64,000 nt of DNA from Saccharofermentans sp. Lineage in GTDB: Bacteria > Bacillota > Clostridia > Saccharofermentanales > Saccharofermentanaceae. The position numbers and the translations under genes are program-made. Numbering within the stretch: the stretch's first letter is position 1; each line of letters begins with the position of its first letter. The notes below the pieces were generated by a model, which searched no databases, was not told the DNA's origin, and saw nothing but the letters and a program-made list of their open reading frames with translations. Shown here piece after piece: positions 43,370 through 54,590 of the stretch. The stretch is from the NCBI GenBank assembly GCA_024403695.1, contig JAKSRI010000010.1, positions 1 through 64,000 on the forward strand, in the 5' to 3' direction.

Positions 43370-44230
43370 ATGAAACTTTCTGAGATATATAACAGTGGCA
43401 ATAAAGTATTGTCTTTTGAGATTTTTCCACCAAAGAAGGAGGAAGAGCTTCAGAACATTGATGCCACATTAGAAATTCTTGCTGATCTTAACCCAGCATA
43501 TATTTCCGTTACATTTGGTGCAGGTGGATCTTCTAATAACAACAAGACAATTGATATCGCGCGCAAGATTAAGGAACAGTATAAGGTAGAGCCTGTTGTT
43601 CACCTTACTGGTCTTCCATATGATAAGACTGATATTGATGAGTTCTGCAAGAAGATTGCAGATGCTGGCGTAGAAAATATTCTGGCGCTTAGAGGTGACG
43701 TTAATCCTAACTTCGAGCCAAAGGGTGTATTTAATCACGCTTCTGACCTTATCGAATACATTAAGCCAAATTATGATTTCTGTATTGCTGGTGCTTGTTA
43801 TCCTGAGAACCATCCAACTTCTCCTGATACAGTAAGTGAGCTTCGTAATCTTAAGAAGAAGGTTGATGCAGGTGCTGATGTTCTCCTTTCACAGCTTTTC
43901 TTCTCTAATGAGAATTTCTATAAGTTTGTTGAGAACGCTCGTATTGCAGGCATTGATTGTCCAATCACACCTGGTATTATGCCATGTCTGTCAGCAACTT
44001 CTGTTAAGCGCATGGTTACAACTTGTGGAGCAGTTCTTCCGCCAAAGTTCGAGAAGATTGTAGAGAAATATGGTGATAACAAGGAGGCGCTTTTCGACGC
44101 TGGTATGTATTATGCCATCAGTCAGATTATCGACCTTCTCACAAATGATACGGATGGAATTCACTTGTACACCATGAATAATCCAGTTGTTGCCAAGCGA
44201 ATCTGCGATGGAATTAGAAACATTATTTAA
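43370..44230 (+). CDS. metF: Methylenetetrahydrofolate reductase
   Basis: A 286-residue MetF that forms 5-methyl-THF for methionine synthesis or C1 metabolism. It begins KLSEIYNSGNKVLSFEIFPPKKEEE and contains SVTFGAGGSS, HLTG, NILALRGD and QLFFSNENFYKF, typical of the FAD-binding barrel. ATG 43370 follows AGCGAGG by nine bases; a GTG at 43343 is an unlikely alternative. It is relevant to the metK gene and folate operon in the same window. Confidence 0.94.
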   Translation: MKLSEIYNSGNKVLSFEIFPPKKEEELQNIDATLEILADLNPAYISVTFGAGGSSNNNKTIDIARKIKEQYKVEPVVHLTGLPYDKTDIDEFCKKIADAGVENILALRGDVNPNFEPKGVFNHASDLIEYIKPNYDFCIAGACYPENHPTSPDTVSELRNLKKKVDAGADVLLSQLFFSNENFYKFVENARIAGIDCPITPGIMPCLSATSVKRMVTTCGAVLPPKFEKIVEKYGDNKEALFDAGMYYAISQIIDLLTNDTDGIHLYTMNNPVVAKRICDGIRNII

Positions 44231-44237
44231 CAAAAGA

Positions 44238-44267
44238 AAAGCTCGGAGGAATCCGAGCTTTATTTTT
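44238..44267 (+). terminator. Bidirectional terminator between metF and the methyltransferase gene
   Basis: AAAGCTCGGA pairs with TCCGAGCTTT around a short loop, with A and T runs on both sides, between convergent genes. It slightly overlaps the end of the minus-strand gene. Confidence 0.88.
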
Positions 44268-45462
44268 TAAGTTTAAAGTAATTATTCAGCTGACATTTAA
44301 TGTTACCGTTATAGAGCTTAACTCGTTTGTTAGCCCTGTTGCCGATAGCAGCTTCAAATGAGTCGTCAGGGGAAATAACCGATAATCTAACGCCCTTTTT
44401 GCAGAAGCCATCGGAGGTCAGATAAGTCTTGCCAATCATGCGATAAATCTCATCGGCTTCCTCTGGTGTCATAAGACGGCCACCGTAAGGTGGGTTTGTA
44501 ATTATGAGCTGGCGGTCAAAGCCAGTAAGCTTCTCTAGGGAAGAAGGAGTTCTGGTAGCGGCATCTGCGACGGAGAAGTTAATAAACATACCAACACCCG
44601 CGCGCTCCGCATTAAGCTTTGCATCCTCTATAGCGCGGCGGTCGATATCAGAACCCCAGTAGAATGTGTCGTCGAGTTCGGACAAATCCTCCAGGTCGAG
44701 TGCTTCCTTTCGTGCCTCTTTCCACACGTCGTGTCCGATGTAAGGCAGATCCTCGTAAGCGAAATGGCGGTTACGTCCAGGAGCACAGTTACATGCCAGG
44801 AGAGCAGCCTCGATAAGGATTGTGCCTGAGCCGCAGAAAGGGTCTACCATGGCCTCGTATCCGAAAGGCTTATAATGGGCGAGGGTAACCATACCTGAGG
44901 CAAGTGTCTCACGGATAGGAGCCTCGTGAGTGAGAGGTCGATAGCCTCTCTTATGAAGTCCATTACCAGAAGTATCAATCATCATTCTTACCATGTTATT
45001 AACAATTCCGAACTGGATCTTTACTTCACCATTATTTCTGTCTTCACCAATTATTCCAGACTCACCAAGACCTCTAGCAGAGCAAAGTGACTTAACAATA
45101 GCTTTCTTGGCAAGACTCTGAAGAGCAGAGATACCATAGAGGGCTGATTTACGTGAGAAGCCGTTAACAATAAAAGCATATCCCTTAGGGATGAAGTCAT
45201 TCCATGGAAGCTTGTTTACGCCATCGAAGAACTCTTCGAATTTCTCAGCCTTGAAATCTTCACCAACCTGGAAGAAAACACGCTCACCACGACGAACCCA
45301 CATGTTTACGCGGGCAACGTCCTGAGTCCATGTGTTGTCTCTTACTTCGAGAGTTACAACGCCATCTGTGACTTCAATATCTTCGCGGGAATATCCGCAA
45401 GCTTCGAGATCTTCTCTTACCGGAGTCTCGAGTCCGAACAAAGTTGTAATAATCAATTTCAT
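44260..45462 (-). CDS. THUMP-domain rRNA N2-guanine methyltransferase (RlmL N-terminal/YpsC type)
   Basis: A 400-residue class I methyltransferase. The N-terminal THUMP region is followed by the MTase domain: DPFCGSGTILIEAAL for SAM, SDIDRRAIEDAK, and the catalytic NPPYGGR for guanine N2 methylation. Target is probably 23S rRNA m2G. I chose ATG 45462 because the frame upstream contains the promoter: an extended -10 (TGATATAAT on the minus strand) ends seven bases before this ATG. There is no ribosome-binding site. Confidence 0.85.
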   Translation of the reverse strand: MKLIITTLFGLETPVREDLEACGYSREDIEVTDGVVTLEVRDNTWTQDVARVNMWVRRGERVFFQVGEDFKAEKFEEFFDGVNKLPWNDFIPKGYAFIVNGFSRKSALYGISALQSLAKKAIVKSLCSARGLGESGIIGEDRNNGEVKIQFGIVNNMVRMMIDTSGNGLHKRGYRPLTHEAPIRETLASGMVTLAHYKPFGYEAMVDPFCGSGTILIEAALLACNCAPGRNRHFAYEDLPYIGHDVWKEARKEALDLEDLSELDDTFYWGSDIDRRAIEDAKLNAERAGVGMFINFSVADAATRTPSSLEKLTGFDRQLIITNPPYGGRLMTPEEADEIYRMIGKTYLTSDGFCKKGVRLSVISPDDSFEAAIGNRANKRVKLYNGNIKCQLNNYFKLKK

Positions 45463-45469
45463 GCTTGTC

Positions 45470-45478
45470 ATTATATCA
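45470..45478 (-). promoter_or_regulatory. Extended -10 promoter abutting the methyltransferase gene; leaderless transcript predicted
   Basis: On the minus strand TGA followed by the consensus TATAAT ends seven bases before the chosen ATG at 45462. Transcription would start at or within one or two bases of the ATG. Confidence 0.6.
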
Positions 45479-45552
45479 GAACAACGCACGAAATAATGTT
45501 CTTTTTTATTTCTTGCCAAAAATCTTTGTCAATAGTTATTTTTATGAATTTA

Positions 45553-45573
45553 GTGTCCTTCGCTGGCGGACAC
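45553..45573. other. Hairpin in the 450-base divergent gap
   Basis: GTGTCC (45553-45558) pairs perfectly with GGACAC (45568-45573) around a nine-base GC-rich loop. No T run follows. It lies in the 450-base gap between the minus-strand methyltransferase gene and proA, where no coding frame is convincing. Confidence 0.5.
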
Positions 45574-45608
45574 CTTATGTGAGAACGTGTGTTTGTGTAA
45601 AGCGAAAA

Positions 45609-45700
45609 GCCCGTATTCATTGATGAAACACGTTGGAAATGTATTTGCAATAGTTTTGTAATAATTCGTGCTAAAAAAGTTGGATATAGCATCTACGGGC
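45609..45700. other. Candidate structured RNA element closed by GCCCGTA/TACGGGC
   Basis: Seven-base perfect arms (45609-45615 and 45694-45700) enclose 78 bases with further short complementary blocks. The region is non-coding. No T-box or known riboswitch motif was recognised. Confidence 0.3.
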
Positions 45701-45749
45701 GTTTACAGCTTGTTAAAAATTGAAAGCCTTGTTTTATAGTTATCGACAG

Positions 45750-45782
45750 AGTTATGAACATTTTGAACAGTTATGAACATTT
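45750..45782. repeat. Two 14-base direct repeats upstream of proA
   Basis: AGTTATGAACATTT occurs exactly at 45750-45763 and 45769-45782 (period 19). TTATCGACA, one mismatch from a DnaA box, precedes them at 45740-45748. Confidence 0.6.
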
Positions 45783-45911
45783 AAACATCAAGAATTAATG
45801 GTACACAATTAACAAAATAAAATCTTTTTGATAAATAATGTTCACAACTCTTTTTGTTCCCTTTGTAACATTAGTGTTATAATTATTTGGATAAAAAGAC
45901 TGGAGTTGTAT

Positions 45912-47165
45912 ATGTCTGATTTAACTAATAATGCAGTTATTGCACGTGACAGTTCTAGATTAATGGCTGTCCTTGATACAGAAACTAAGAATAAGGCGCT
46001 TTTAGCTATATCTGAAGCTCTTATTGCAAACAAAGATAGTATATTTGCTGCTAATGAGATTGATTTGGTTGAGGCTGAGAAAGATGGACTTGATATGCCT
46101 CTTTTTAAGCGCCTTAAGTTTGATGACCATAAGCTTTCTGATGTAACTAGTGGTATTAAGTCACTTATTGGTCTTGAAGATCCTGTTGGTCGCATCGCAC
46201 TTCACACTAAGCTTGATGATGATCTTGACCTTTATCGTGTTACATGTCCTATTGGTGTTATTGGTATTATTTTCGAGTCTCGTCCAGATGCACTTGTTCA
46301 GATTGCCACACTGTGCGTAAAGAGTGGTAATGCTGTGTTCCTTAAGGGTGGTAGAGAGGCTCTTAATACTAATAAGGTTCTTTCAGAAGTTATTTATAGT
46401 GCTGGCGTTGGTGCTGGCCTTCCCGAAGGATGGCTCCATCTTCTCGAGTCACGTGAAGATGTAACAGCTATGCTTTCACTTAATGATTATATTGATCTTA
46501 TCATTCCTAGAGGATCTAATTCATTTGTTCAGTATATTATGAAGAATACATCTATTCCTGTGATGGGACATGCTGATGGTGTTTGTCATGTATATATTGA
46601 TGACGATTGTGATGAAGAGCTCGCTCTTAAGGTAGCAATCGATAGTAAGACTCAGTATGTGTCAGTATGTAATGCCACAGAGACTATTCTTATTAATCGA
46701 GCTCGTAAGAATACATTGTTCCCTAAGCTCGTTGAGGAACTTAAGAATAAGAATGTAGAGATATTCTTTGAAGAAGATGTAGAGGAGTGGCATCATGAGT
46801 ATCTTGATTACAAGGTTTCAATTAAATTTGTTGATTCATTAGATGAAGCTATTTCTCATATTAACAAGTATAGTTCAGGACATACTGACTGCATTATTAC
46901 TCGTGATGGTGCTAAGGCAGAGAAGTTTATGAATTCTGTTGATTCAGGTAATGTTATGCATAACTGTTCAACAAGATTCTCAGATGGCTTCAGATATGGC
47001 TTTGGCGCTGAGGTTGGTATCTCAACAAGCAAGCTTCATGCCAGAGGTCCTGTAGGACTTGAAGGTCTTGTCACATATAAATATAAGGTTTATGGCCATG
47101 GAAATATCGTTGATGATTATGCAACTGGTCGTAAAACATTTAAGCACATAAAGTGCAATATTTAA
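45912..47165 (+). CDS. proA: Glutamate-5-semialdehyde dehydrogenase
   Basis: A 417-residue gamma-glutamyl phosphate reductase of proline synthesis. Motifs PIGVIGIIFESRPDALVQIA, KGGREALNTN, SVCNATET (catalytic cysteine) and HARGPVGLEGLVTYKY are present. The partner proB is not in the window. The start at 45912 has CTGGAG upstream and a TTGTTC/TATAAT promoter with an 18-base spacer ending near 45885. Confidence 0.95.
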   Translation: MSDLTNNAVIARDSSRLMAVLDTETKNKALLAISEALIANKDSIFAANEIDLVEAEKDGLDMPLFKRLKFDDHKLSDVTSGIKSLIGLEDPVGRIALHTKLDDDLDLYRVTCPIGVIGIIFESRPDALVQIATLCVKSGNAVFLKGGREALNTNKVLSEVIYSAGVGAGLPEGWLHLLESREDVTAMLSLNDYIDLIIPRGSNSFVQYIMKNTSIPVMGHADGVCHVYIDDDCDEELALKVAIDSKTQYVSVCNATETILINRARKNTLFPKLVEELKNKNVEIFFEEDVEEWHHEYLDYKVSIKFVDSLDEAISHINKYSSGHTDCIITRDGAKAEKFMNSVDSGNVMHNCSTRFSDGFRYGFGAEVGISTSKLHARGPVGLEGLVTYKYKVYGHGNIVDDYATGRKTFKHIKCNI

Positions 47166-47203
47166 TTAGTATTTAACATAAGGGAAAGGTGGTTATTTAT
47201 ATT

Positions 47204-47656
47204 ATGATTATTTCTATTGCATCTGATCACGCAGGATACGAACTTAGACAGAAGGTTGTTGCTCACCTTAAGGAGCTCGGTCACGAGGTTCTTGATGGTG
47301 GTGCTACTACAGCAGATGAGCCTTATAGCTACGTAGAAGCAGGAAAGAAGATTGCTGAAGATGTACTTGGTGGCAAAGCTGATAAGGGTATTGCTATCTG
47401 TGGTACAGGTATTGGTATTTCTATCGTAGTTAATAAGTATAAGGGTATTCGCTGCGGACTTTGCGCTAATGAGTACATGGCTAGAATGTGTCGTCAGCAT
47501 AATGATGCTAATGTTCTTGCATTCGGTGCAAGAGTTGTTGGTCAGGCTGTAGCTCTTGCTATGGTTGATGCATATCTCACAGAGCCATTTGCTGGTGAGA
47601 GACATGCGGTAAGAGTAAATGATATTAAGGCGATGGAAGAAGAATTCTACAAGTAA
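47204..47656 (+). CDS. rpiB: Ribose-5-phosphate isomerase B
   Basis: A 150-residue RpiB/LacAB family sugar-phosphate isomerase. SIASDHAGYELR, the catalytic cysteine in GIAICGTGIGISI, and RCGLCANEYMARMCRQHNDANVL are diagnostic. It is 38 bases after proA. I chose ATG 47204; a GTG at 47189 overlaps the ribosome-binding site. Confidence 0.93.
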   Translation: MIISIASDHAGYELRQKVVAHLKELGHEVLDGGATTADEPYSYVEAGKKIAEDVLGGKADKGIAICGTGIGISIVVNKYKGIRCGLCANEYMARMCRQHNDANVLAFGARVVGQAVALAMVDAYLTEPFAGERHAVRVNDIKAMEEEFYK

Positions 47657-47691
47657 TTAATTTTTCAACTTTCGCTTAATATAAGCTGGTA

Positions 47692-47719
47692 TGTGTAAAT
47701 ATTATATAGATATTACACA
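47692..47719. promoter_or_regulatory. Inverted repeat upstream of the ATP synthase operon
   Basis: TGTGTAA (47692-47698) and TTACACA (47713-47719) are perfect seven-base arms around a 14-base AT-rich spacer that contains -10-like sequence. An operator is possible; no regulator family is assigned. Confidence 0.35.
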
Positions 47720-47810
47720 GTTGTCCTAACAAATGTGGACGACCAGAGATACTATTAGTAGTAAAATTTCTATGGTTAAGCCATAAGATATTAAAAAAGA
47801 GGATGTTAGT

Positions 47811-48632
47811 ATGAATTGGTTATCTCAATTTGGAAAAGCTTTTCTTAATAAGCTTATTGAAGAGCTAAAAATTGGAGATATCGGTGAAGAAATCAAACAT
47901 GGAATTCTTCAGAAATACCTAAATATTGGTAACTTTAATATTACGGATGCGATTCTTGTTTCATGGATTGCAATTCTTATTATGGTTATCTTATTTGGAT
48001 CGATGTCTAGAAAACCTAAGATTATTCCTTCCACTGGACAGACGGTGATGGAGCTTCTAGTAGGACTTATTATTTCTGTTTCAGAGAGCTTTGGAATGAA
48101 CCGTAAGGAAGCAGAACACATAGCACCTATGATTCTTACGATTGGTACTATGATTACTGGTTGTAATGTGATTTCTTTCTTTAAGGTGTCTCCACCAGCT
48201 AAGAATATTGCATTCCCTGTGGGTATGGCTGTATTTGCAATCGTATATGTTGTATATGTTTCCATTAGATTTGTTGGCTTTAAGGGCTTTTGGAAATCAA
48301 TGACAGAACCTATGGCTATGATGCTACCATTTAAGATACTGGATATGTTTATTAAGCCTGTATCTCTTGCACTCCGACTTTTTGGTAACGTATTTGGTGC
48401 TTTCGTATTTATGGAGTTCCTTTCTATCGTAATTCCTGTATTGCTTCCTGGTGTGCTTGGACTTTGGTTCGATATTACAGATGGAATTTTGCAGGCGGTA
48501 GTATTCTCATATCTCACAATGTCCTATATCGGTGAGATTGTTGAGGTTGGCCACGAGCTTCAGGAGCATCCGGAAAAGTTCGAGAAGAAAAAGAAAGAAA
48601 AGAAATCAAAGGCAGCAGAGGTTGCCGCTTAA
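47811..48632 (+). CDS. atpB: ATP synthase F0 subunit a
   Basis: A 273-residue proton/ion channel subunit with five to six membrane helices and the conserved arginine in SLALRLFGNVFGAF. The Lys-rich C-terminal tail EKFEKKKKEKKSKAAEVAA is longer than usual. It is first in the operon atpB-E-F-(HA)-G-D-C; no atpI is upstream. AGAGGATG precedes the start. Confidence 0.93.
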   Translation: MNWLSQFGKAFLNKLIEELKIGDIGEEIKHGILQKYLNIGNFNITDAILVSWIAILIMVILFGSMSRKPKIIPSTGQTVMELLVGLIISVSESFGMNRKEAEHIAPMILTIGTMITGCNVISFFKVSPPAKNIAFPVGMAVFAIVYVVYVSIRFVGFKGFWKSMTEPMAMMLPFKILDMFIKPVSLALRLFGNVFGAFVFMEFLSIVIPVLLPGVLGLWFDITDGILQAVVFSYLTMSYIGEIVEVGHELQEHPEKFEKKKKEKKSKAAEVAA

Positions 48633-48664
48633 TTAATAAAAACTAACTTACTTTGGAGGTTATT

Positions 48665-48940
48665 ATGAATACATTATTTACACTTATGCCACTTATCACA
48701 GCAGCAGCTATTGAGCCAAAGGCTCTCGCAGTACTTGGTGCAGGTCTTGCAATCGGTCTTGGTGCTTTGGGTTCCGCTCTCGGTATGGGTAATGCAGCTG
48801 GTCACGCACTTGAGGCAGGTGCTAGACAGCCAGAGATTTTTGGTAAGATTCAGACACTCCTTCTTACAGCTATCGTATTTATTGAGTCAGTTTGTATTTA
48901 CGCACTTGTAGTTGCGCTCCTTTTGATTTTCGTAGTTTAA
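48665..48940 (+). CDS. atpE: ATP synthase F0 subunit c
   Basis: A 91-residue two-helix proteolipid. The RQPE loop and the ion-binding glutamate in FIESVCIYALV are present. Glu-Ser followed by Tyr four residues after Ser resembles Na+-binding rings, but the first-helix Gln of Na+ c-subunits is Met here (GMGNAAG). ATG 48665 has GGAGG seven bases upstream. Confidence 0.93.
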   Translation: MNTLFTLMPLITAAAIEPKALAVLGAGLAIGLGALGSALGMGNAAGHALEAGARQPEIFGKIQTLLLTAIVFIESVCIYALVVALLLIFVV

Positions 48941-48963
48941 GTTGTAGTTAGGAGAGGTCGATT

Positions 48964-49560
48964 ATGACACTTTTAAATGTATTAGGTAATCCAATTCTTC
49001 TTGGATTGATGGCGGCAGCAGAGGAGGCGCAGGAAAGTAGCCTTTTCTCACCAGATCAGTTTGCTGGTTATGCAGTTACTGCTCTTTTTACAATTATTAA
49101 TGTAATCATTGCATATATCATCATTAAGCTTTTTGTGTTTAAGCCTATTATGAAGGCTATAAAGAATCGTGAGGCTCTTATTAAGTCTCAGGTTGAAGAT
49201 GCACAGAAGAGTAACGAAGAAGCAAAGGAATACGCTGCTACAAGTAAGCAGTCAATTGATGATGCAAGAGTTCAGGCTTCTGGAATTATCGAGGAGGCTA
49301 AGGACAGCGCTTCTAAGCAGTCAGAAGTAATTATTTCCAAGGCAAATGAAGATGCAGCAAATATCATCGCCCGTGCAGAGGAAGAAGCTAAGCGTATGAA
49401 GAAGGCTGCTCTCGATGAGATGAAGGATGAGATTTCTGACTTGGCAGTAGCTATTGCTTCCCGCGTTCTTGGTGATGTAGTTGCAGCTGACAAGATTAAG
49501 ACTCTTGCTAATAACTATACAAATGAAGTTCTGGAAGAAGAGGTGAACAAGATTGGCTAA
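48964..49560 (+). CDS. atpF: ATP synthase F0 subunit b
   Basis: A 198-residue stator protein. One membrane helix (about 34-56) is followed by a long charged coiled coil (60-185). A short N-terminal extension (1-30) precedes the helix. Its stop overlaps the start of the next gene by eight bases. The b-subunit C-terminus normally contacts the delta subunit, which here is fused to alpha. Confidence 0.93.
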   Translation: MTLLNVLGNPILLGLMAAAEEAQESSLFSPDQFAGYAVTALFTIINVIIAYIIIKLFVFKPIMKAIKNREALIKSQVEDAQKSNEEAKEYAATSKQSIDDARVQASGIIEEAKDSASKQSEVIISKANEDAANIIARAEEEAKRMKKAALDEMKDEISDLAVAIASRVLGDVVAADKIKTLANNYTNEVLEEEVNKIG

Positions 49561-51457
49561 GATTGGTGATAACAAGAATATGACCCATCTTATCCGAGTT
49601 GTTGTAGCCGGTGATATTCCAGAGAGCCAGATTTCTGTAATCGCTGCAAATTTTGCAGAAAAGAATGGAATTTCTGATTATACACTGGAGTTCGAAGTGG
49701 ACGATTCTCTTATCGGAGGATTTGTCATTTATACTTTGGGATCCCGTTATGACTACTCTGTAAAGGGTCAGTTAGAGAGAATCGGTGAGTTCGTTAAGAG
49801 AACACGTGACGTTGATAACGAAGAAGAGTCTCTAGATTTTGATAAGGATAAAATCCGTGAGTCAATTAAAGATGCAATTGACCAGTTTCCTGAGGAAGCT
49901 GCTGTATCCATTGACAGTGTAGAAATTGAGGGCCTTAATGAGGACCAGCTTAGAAGCAGAGTTCAGAAGGCTTTTGACAGTGTTGATAATATCGAAGAGG
50001 TTGGTATTGTAAGAAGCGTTAGTGATGGTGTTGCTACAGTATCAGGTCTTGACCACTGCATGGTGTCCGAGCTTGTTTCGTTCACATGTGGTGCTTATGG
50101 TATCGCACTTAACCTCGAGCGTAATTTTGTTGGTGTAATCCTTCTCTCAGGCGCAGAAAACGTTGTAGAGGGAATGATATGTAAGAGAACAAGAACTACA
50201 GTTTCCGTTCCTGTAGGCTACGGTCTTCTCGGTCGTGTAGTTGATCCTCTTGGTCGTCCTATCGATGGCAAGGGTATCATCAGATATAACGAGACAAGAC
50301 CAATTGAGTCTCCAGCTCCATCTATCGTCCATCGTTCTCCTGTTAACAAGCCACTGCATACAGGTATTACCGCTATTGATGCTCTTACACCAATTGGACG
50401 TGGTCAGCGTGAGCTTATTATCGGTGACAGACAGACTGGTAAGACAGCAATTGCAATCGATACTATTCTTAACCAGAAGGGTAAGGATACTATCTGCGTA
50501 TATGTAGCTATCGGTCAGAAGATGAGTACTATCGTATCCACAGTAAATCTTCTCGAGAAGTATGGTGCTCTTGATTACACAATCATCGTGGCAGCAAGTT
50601 CTTCCGATTCTGCTTCATTGCAGTACATCGCACCATTCTCCGGATGTGCTATGGCTGAGAAGTTTATGTTTGATGAGCATAAGGATGTGCTTATCGTATA
50701 TGATGACCTTTCCAAGCATGCGCAGGCATACAGAGCAATTTCCTTGCTCCTTAGAAGACCTCCAGGACGTGAGGCTTATCCAGGTGACGTATTCTATCTC
50801 CATAGCCGTCTTCTCGAGAGAGCAGCAAAGCTTTCGGAGGAAAAGGGTGGTGGTTCTATTACTGCACTTCCAATTATTGAGACACTTGGTAACGATATTT
50901 CTGCCTATATTCCAACTAACGTAATCTCTATTACTGATGGTCAGATTTATCTCGCACCTGAGCTTTTCTTCTCTGGTCAGAGACCTGCCATTAACGTTGG
51001 TCTTTCTGTTTCCCGTGTAGGTGGTGCAGCGCAGACAAAGGCGACTAAGAAGGTTGGTGGACCACTTCGTATTTCTCTGGCACAGGCGCGCGAAATGGCG
51101 TCCTTTGCACAGTTTGGTTCCGACCTTGATGCTAACACGCAGCTTCAGCTTAAGCGCGGTATCGTTCTTAACGAAGTGCTAAAGCAGGAGCAGTTCTCAC
51201 CATGGGCTATGGAAGAGCAGGTAGTCATCCTTTATATGGCTACTTCAGATAAGATGAACTTCCTTGCTAAGGAGGACATCAGAGAGTATTTCACAAGTTT
51301 TGTAGACAGAATGTGGGTTTCTCATCCTGATTTTATGGAGAAGATTCAGTCCACAGGTAAGTTCGAGAAAGAAGATGCAGAACTTCTCGATACTTATATC
51401 GACGACTACAAAGAGACATATCTTGCAGAGCATACTGAGTATAGAGGAGAAGATTAA
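49553..51457 (+). CDS. atpA: ATP synthase delta-like domain fused to F1 subunit alpha
   Basis: A 634-residue protein, about 130 longer than a normal alpha subunit. Residues about 10-85 resemble the C-terminal domain of the delta subunit ([18 protein letters not shown] followed by [11 protein letters not shown]). A charged linker (85-140) follows, then alpha from about residue 148 ([18 protein letters not shown]) with the P-loop GDRQTGKT (near 295) and the [11 protein letters not shown] region. I prefer TTG 49553, eight bases after AGAGGTG; ATG 49580 is the alternative and has no ribosome-binding site. No separate atpH exists between atpF and this gene, nor elsewhere in the operon. Confidence 0.9.
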   Translation: MAKIGDNKNMTHLIRVVVAGDIPESQISVIAANFAEKNGISDYTLEFEVDDSLIGGFVIYTLGSRYDYSVKGQLERIGEFVKRTRDVDNEEESLDFDKDKIRESIKDAIDQFPEEAAVSIDSVEIEGLNEDQLRSRVQKAFDSVDNIEEVGIVRSVSDGVATVSGLDHCMVSELVSFTCGAYGIALNLERNFVGVILLSGAENVVEGMICKRTRTTVSVPVGYGLLGRVVDPLGRPIDGKGIIRYNETRPIESPAPSIVHRSPVNKPLHTGITAIDALTPIGRGQRELIIGDRQTGKTAIAIDTILNQKGKDTICVYVAIGQKMSTIVSTVNLLEKYGALDYTIIVAASSSDSASLQYIAPFSGCAMAEKFMFDEHKDVLIVYDDLSKHAQAYRAISLLLRRPPGREAYPGDVFYLHSRLLERAAKLSEEKGGGSITALPIIETLGNDISAYIPTNVISITDGQIYLAPELFFSGQRPAINVGLSVSRVGGAAQTKATKKVGGPLRISLAQAREMASFAQFGSDLDANTQLQLKRGIVLNEVLKQEQFSPWAMEEQVVILYMATSDKMNFLAKEDIREYFTSFVDRMWVSHPDFMEKIQSTGKFEKEDAELLDTYIDDYKETYLAEHTEYRGED

Positions 51458-51463
51458 TTTCTC

Positions 51464-53838
<2,375 letters not shown>

Positions 53839-53853
53839 TAGACAGGCGATAAT

Positions 53854-54348
53854 ATGGCAGATAAAGCAGGAAACAAAATTAATCTTAAAGTAGTAACCCC
53901 ATATCAGAATTTTTATGAGGGTGATATTTCTTCGATTATAATTCCTACCACAGATGGTGATATAGGTTTTATGCCTGGTCATGTACCAATGGTTGTTGCC
54001 CTTAAGCCTGGAGTAGCTACAGTTAGAGTTGATGAAGATATTAAGCACTTCACTGTATCAGAAGGCTTTGCTGAGGTATCCAGCGGATCCATTATCGTTG
54101 TATGTAATTCAGCTGAGTATCCAGAAGATATTAAACTCACTAGAATGTGTAGATCCTATAAGGACGCTTCGGAGGCAATGGAAAATGCTAAGAAGATTGT
54201 AGATCCTGATGCACGTAAGCTTGCTATTAAGGAAGTAGAGCAGGAGTTCTGGCGATTTAAGGCGAGAAGACATATCATCGAGATGTATGGTGATGCTGAC
54301 AAGAAAGACAGACTCGTTAAGAGACTTGAAGAATTTGGTATTAAGTAA
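53854..54348 (+). CDS. atpC: ATP synthase F1 subunit epsilon
   Basis: A 164-residue subunit with the N-terminal beta-sandwich (LKVVTPYQNFYEGDISSIIIPTTDGDIGFMPGHVPMV) and a C-terminal helical hairpin. It is about 25-30 residues longer than usual; the extra length is in the C-terminal helices (residues 110-164), the region that inhibits ATP hydrolysis. Confidence 0.92.
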   Translation: MADKAGNKINLKVVTPYQNFYEGDISSIIIPTTDGDIGFMPGHVPMVVALKPGVATVRVDEDIKHFTVSEGFAEVSSGSIIVVCNSAEYPEDIKLTRMCRSYKDASEAMENAKKIVDPDARKLAIKEVEQEFWRFKARRHIIEMYGDADKKDRLVKRLEEFGIK

Positions 54349-54352
54349 AAAG

Positions 54353-54378
54353 AAAGCTGCGAAGTTCGCAGCTTTGTA
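54353..54378. terminator. Bidirectional terminator between atpC and the Tad locus
   Basis: AAAGCTGCGA (54353-54362) pairs with TCGCAGCTTT (54366-54375) between two convergent operons. Confidence 0.88.
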
Positions 54379-54383
54379 TTTTA

Positions 54384-54524
54384 TTAGTCAGCAGTTGGTT
54401 TATAACGTTCATCCCCAGTTTCAAGATAAAGGATGAGGTCATTTATTGATGTATCGTCCCAGCCTTTAGCTCTGAGTGCTAGTATTAATCGGGATGTCTC
54501 TTGCATGTTCATATTTGTTGCCAT
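54384..54524 (-). CDS. Small protein of 46 residues at the end of the Tad locus
   Basis: A 46-residue acidic, mostly helical protein (MATNMNMQETSRLILALR followed by a WDDTSINDLI helix). I chose the ATG at 54524 because GGAGGTG lies six bases upstream on the minus strand; a longer 61-residue frame begins at 54569 without such a site. It lies 66 bases after the FHA gene and is probably the last gene of that operon. I do not recognise its family. Confidence 0.65.
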   Translation of the reverse strand: MATNMNMQETSRLILALRAKGWDDTSINDLILYLETGDERYKPTAD

Positions 54525-54590
54525 TCTTGCCACCTCCGAAATGCCTTTCTCTATTTTAAATTCTAACATTTTATTCTTGCAGTCTCAATT

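Noticed and set aside
45740..45782. Chromosomal origin (DnaA boxes)
   Set aside because: Only one near-match to TTATCCACA; the other two differ at two positions, and no dnaA, dnaN or AT-rich unwinding region is adjacent.
45520..45911. T-box riboswitch upstream of proA
   Set aside because: No AGGGTGG-type antiterminator sequence and no specifier stem could be found.
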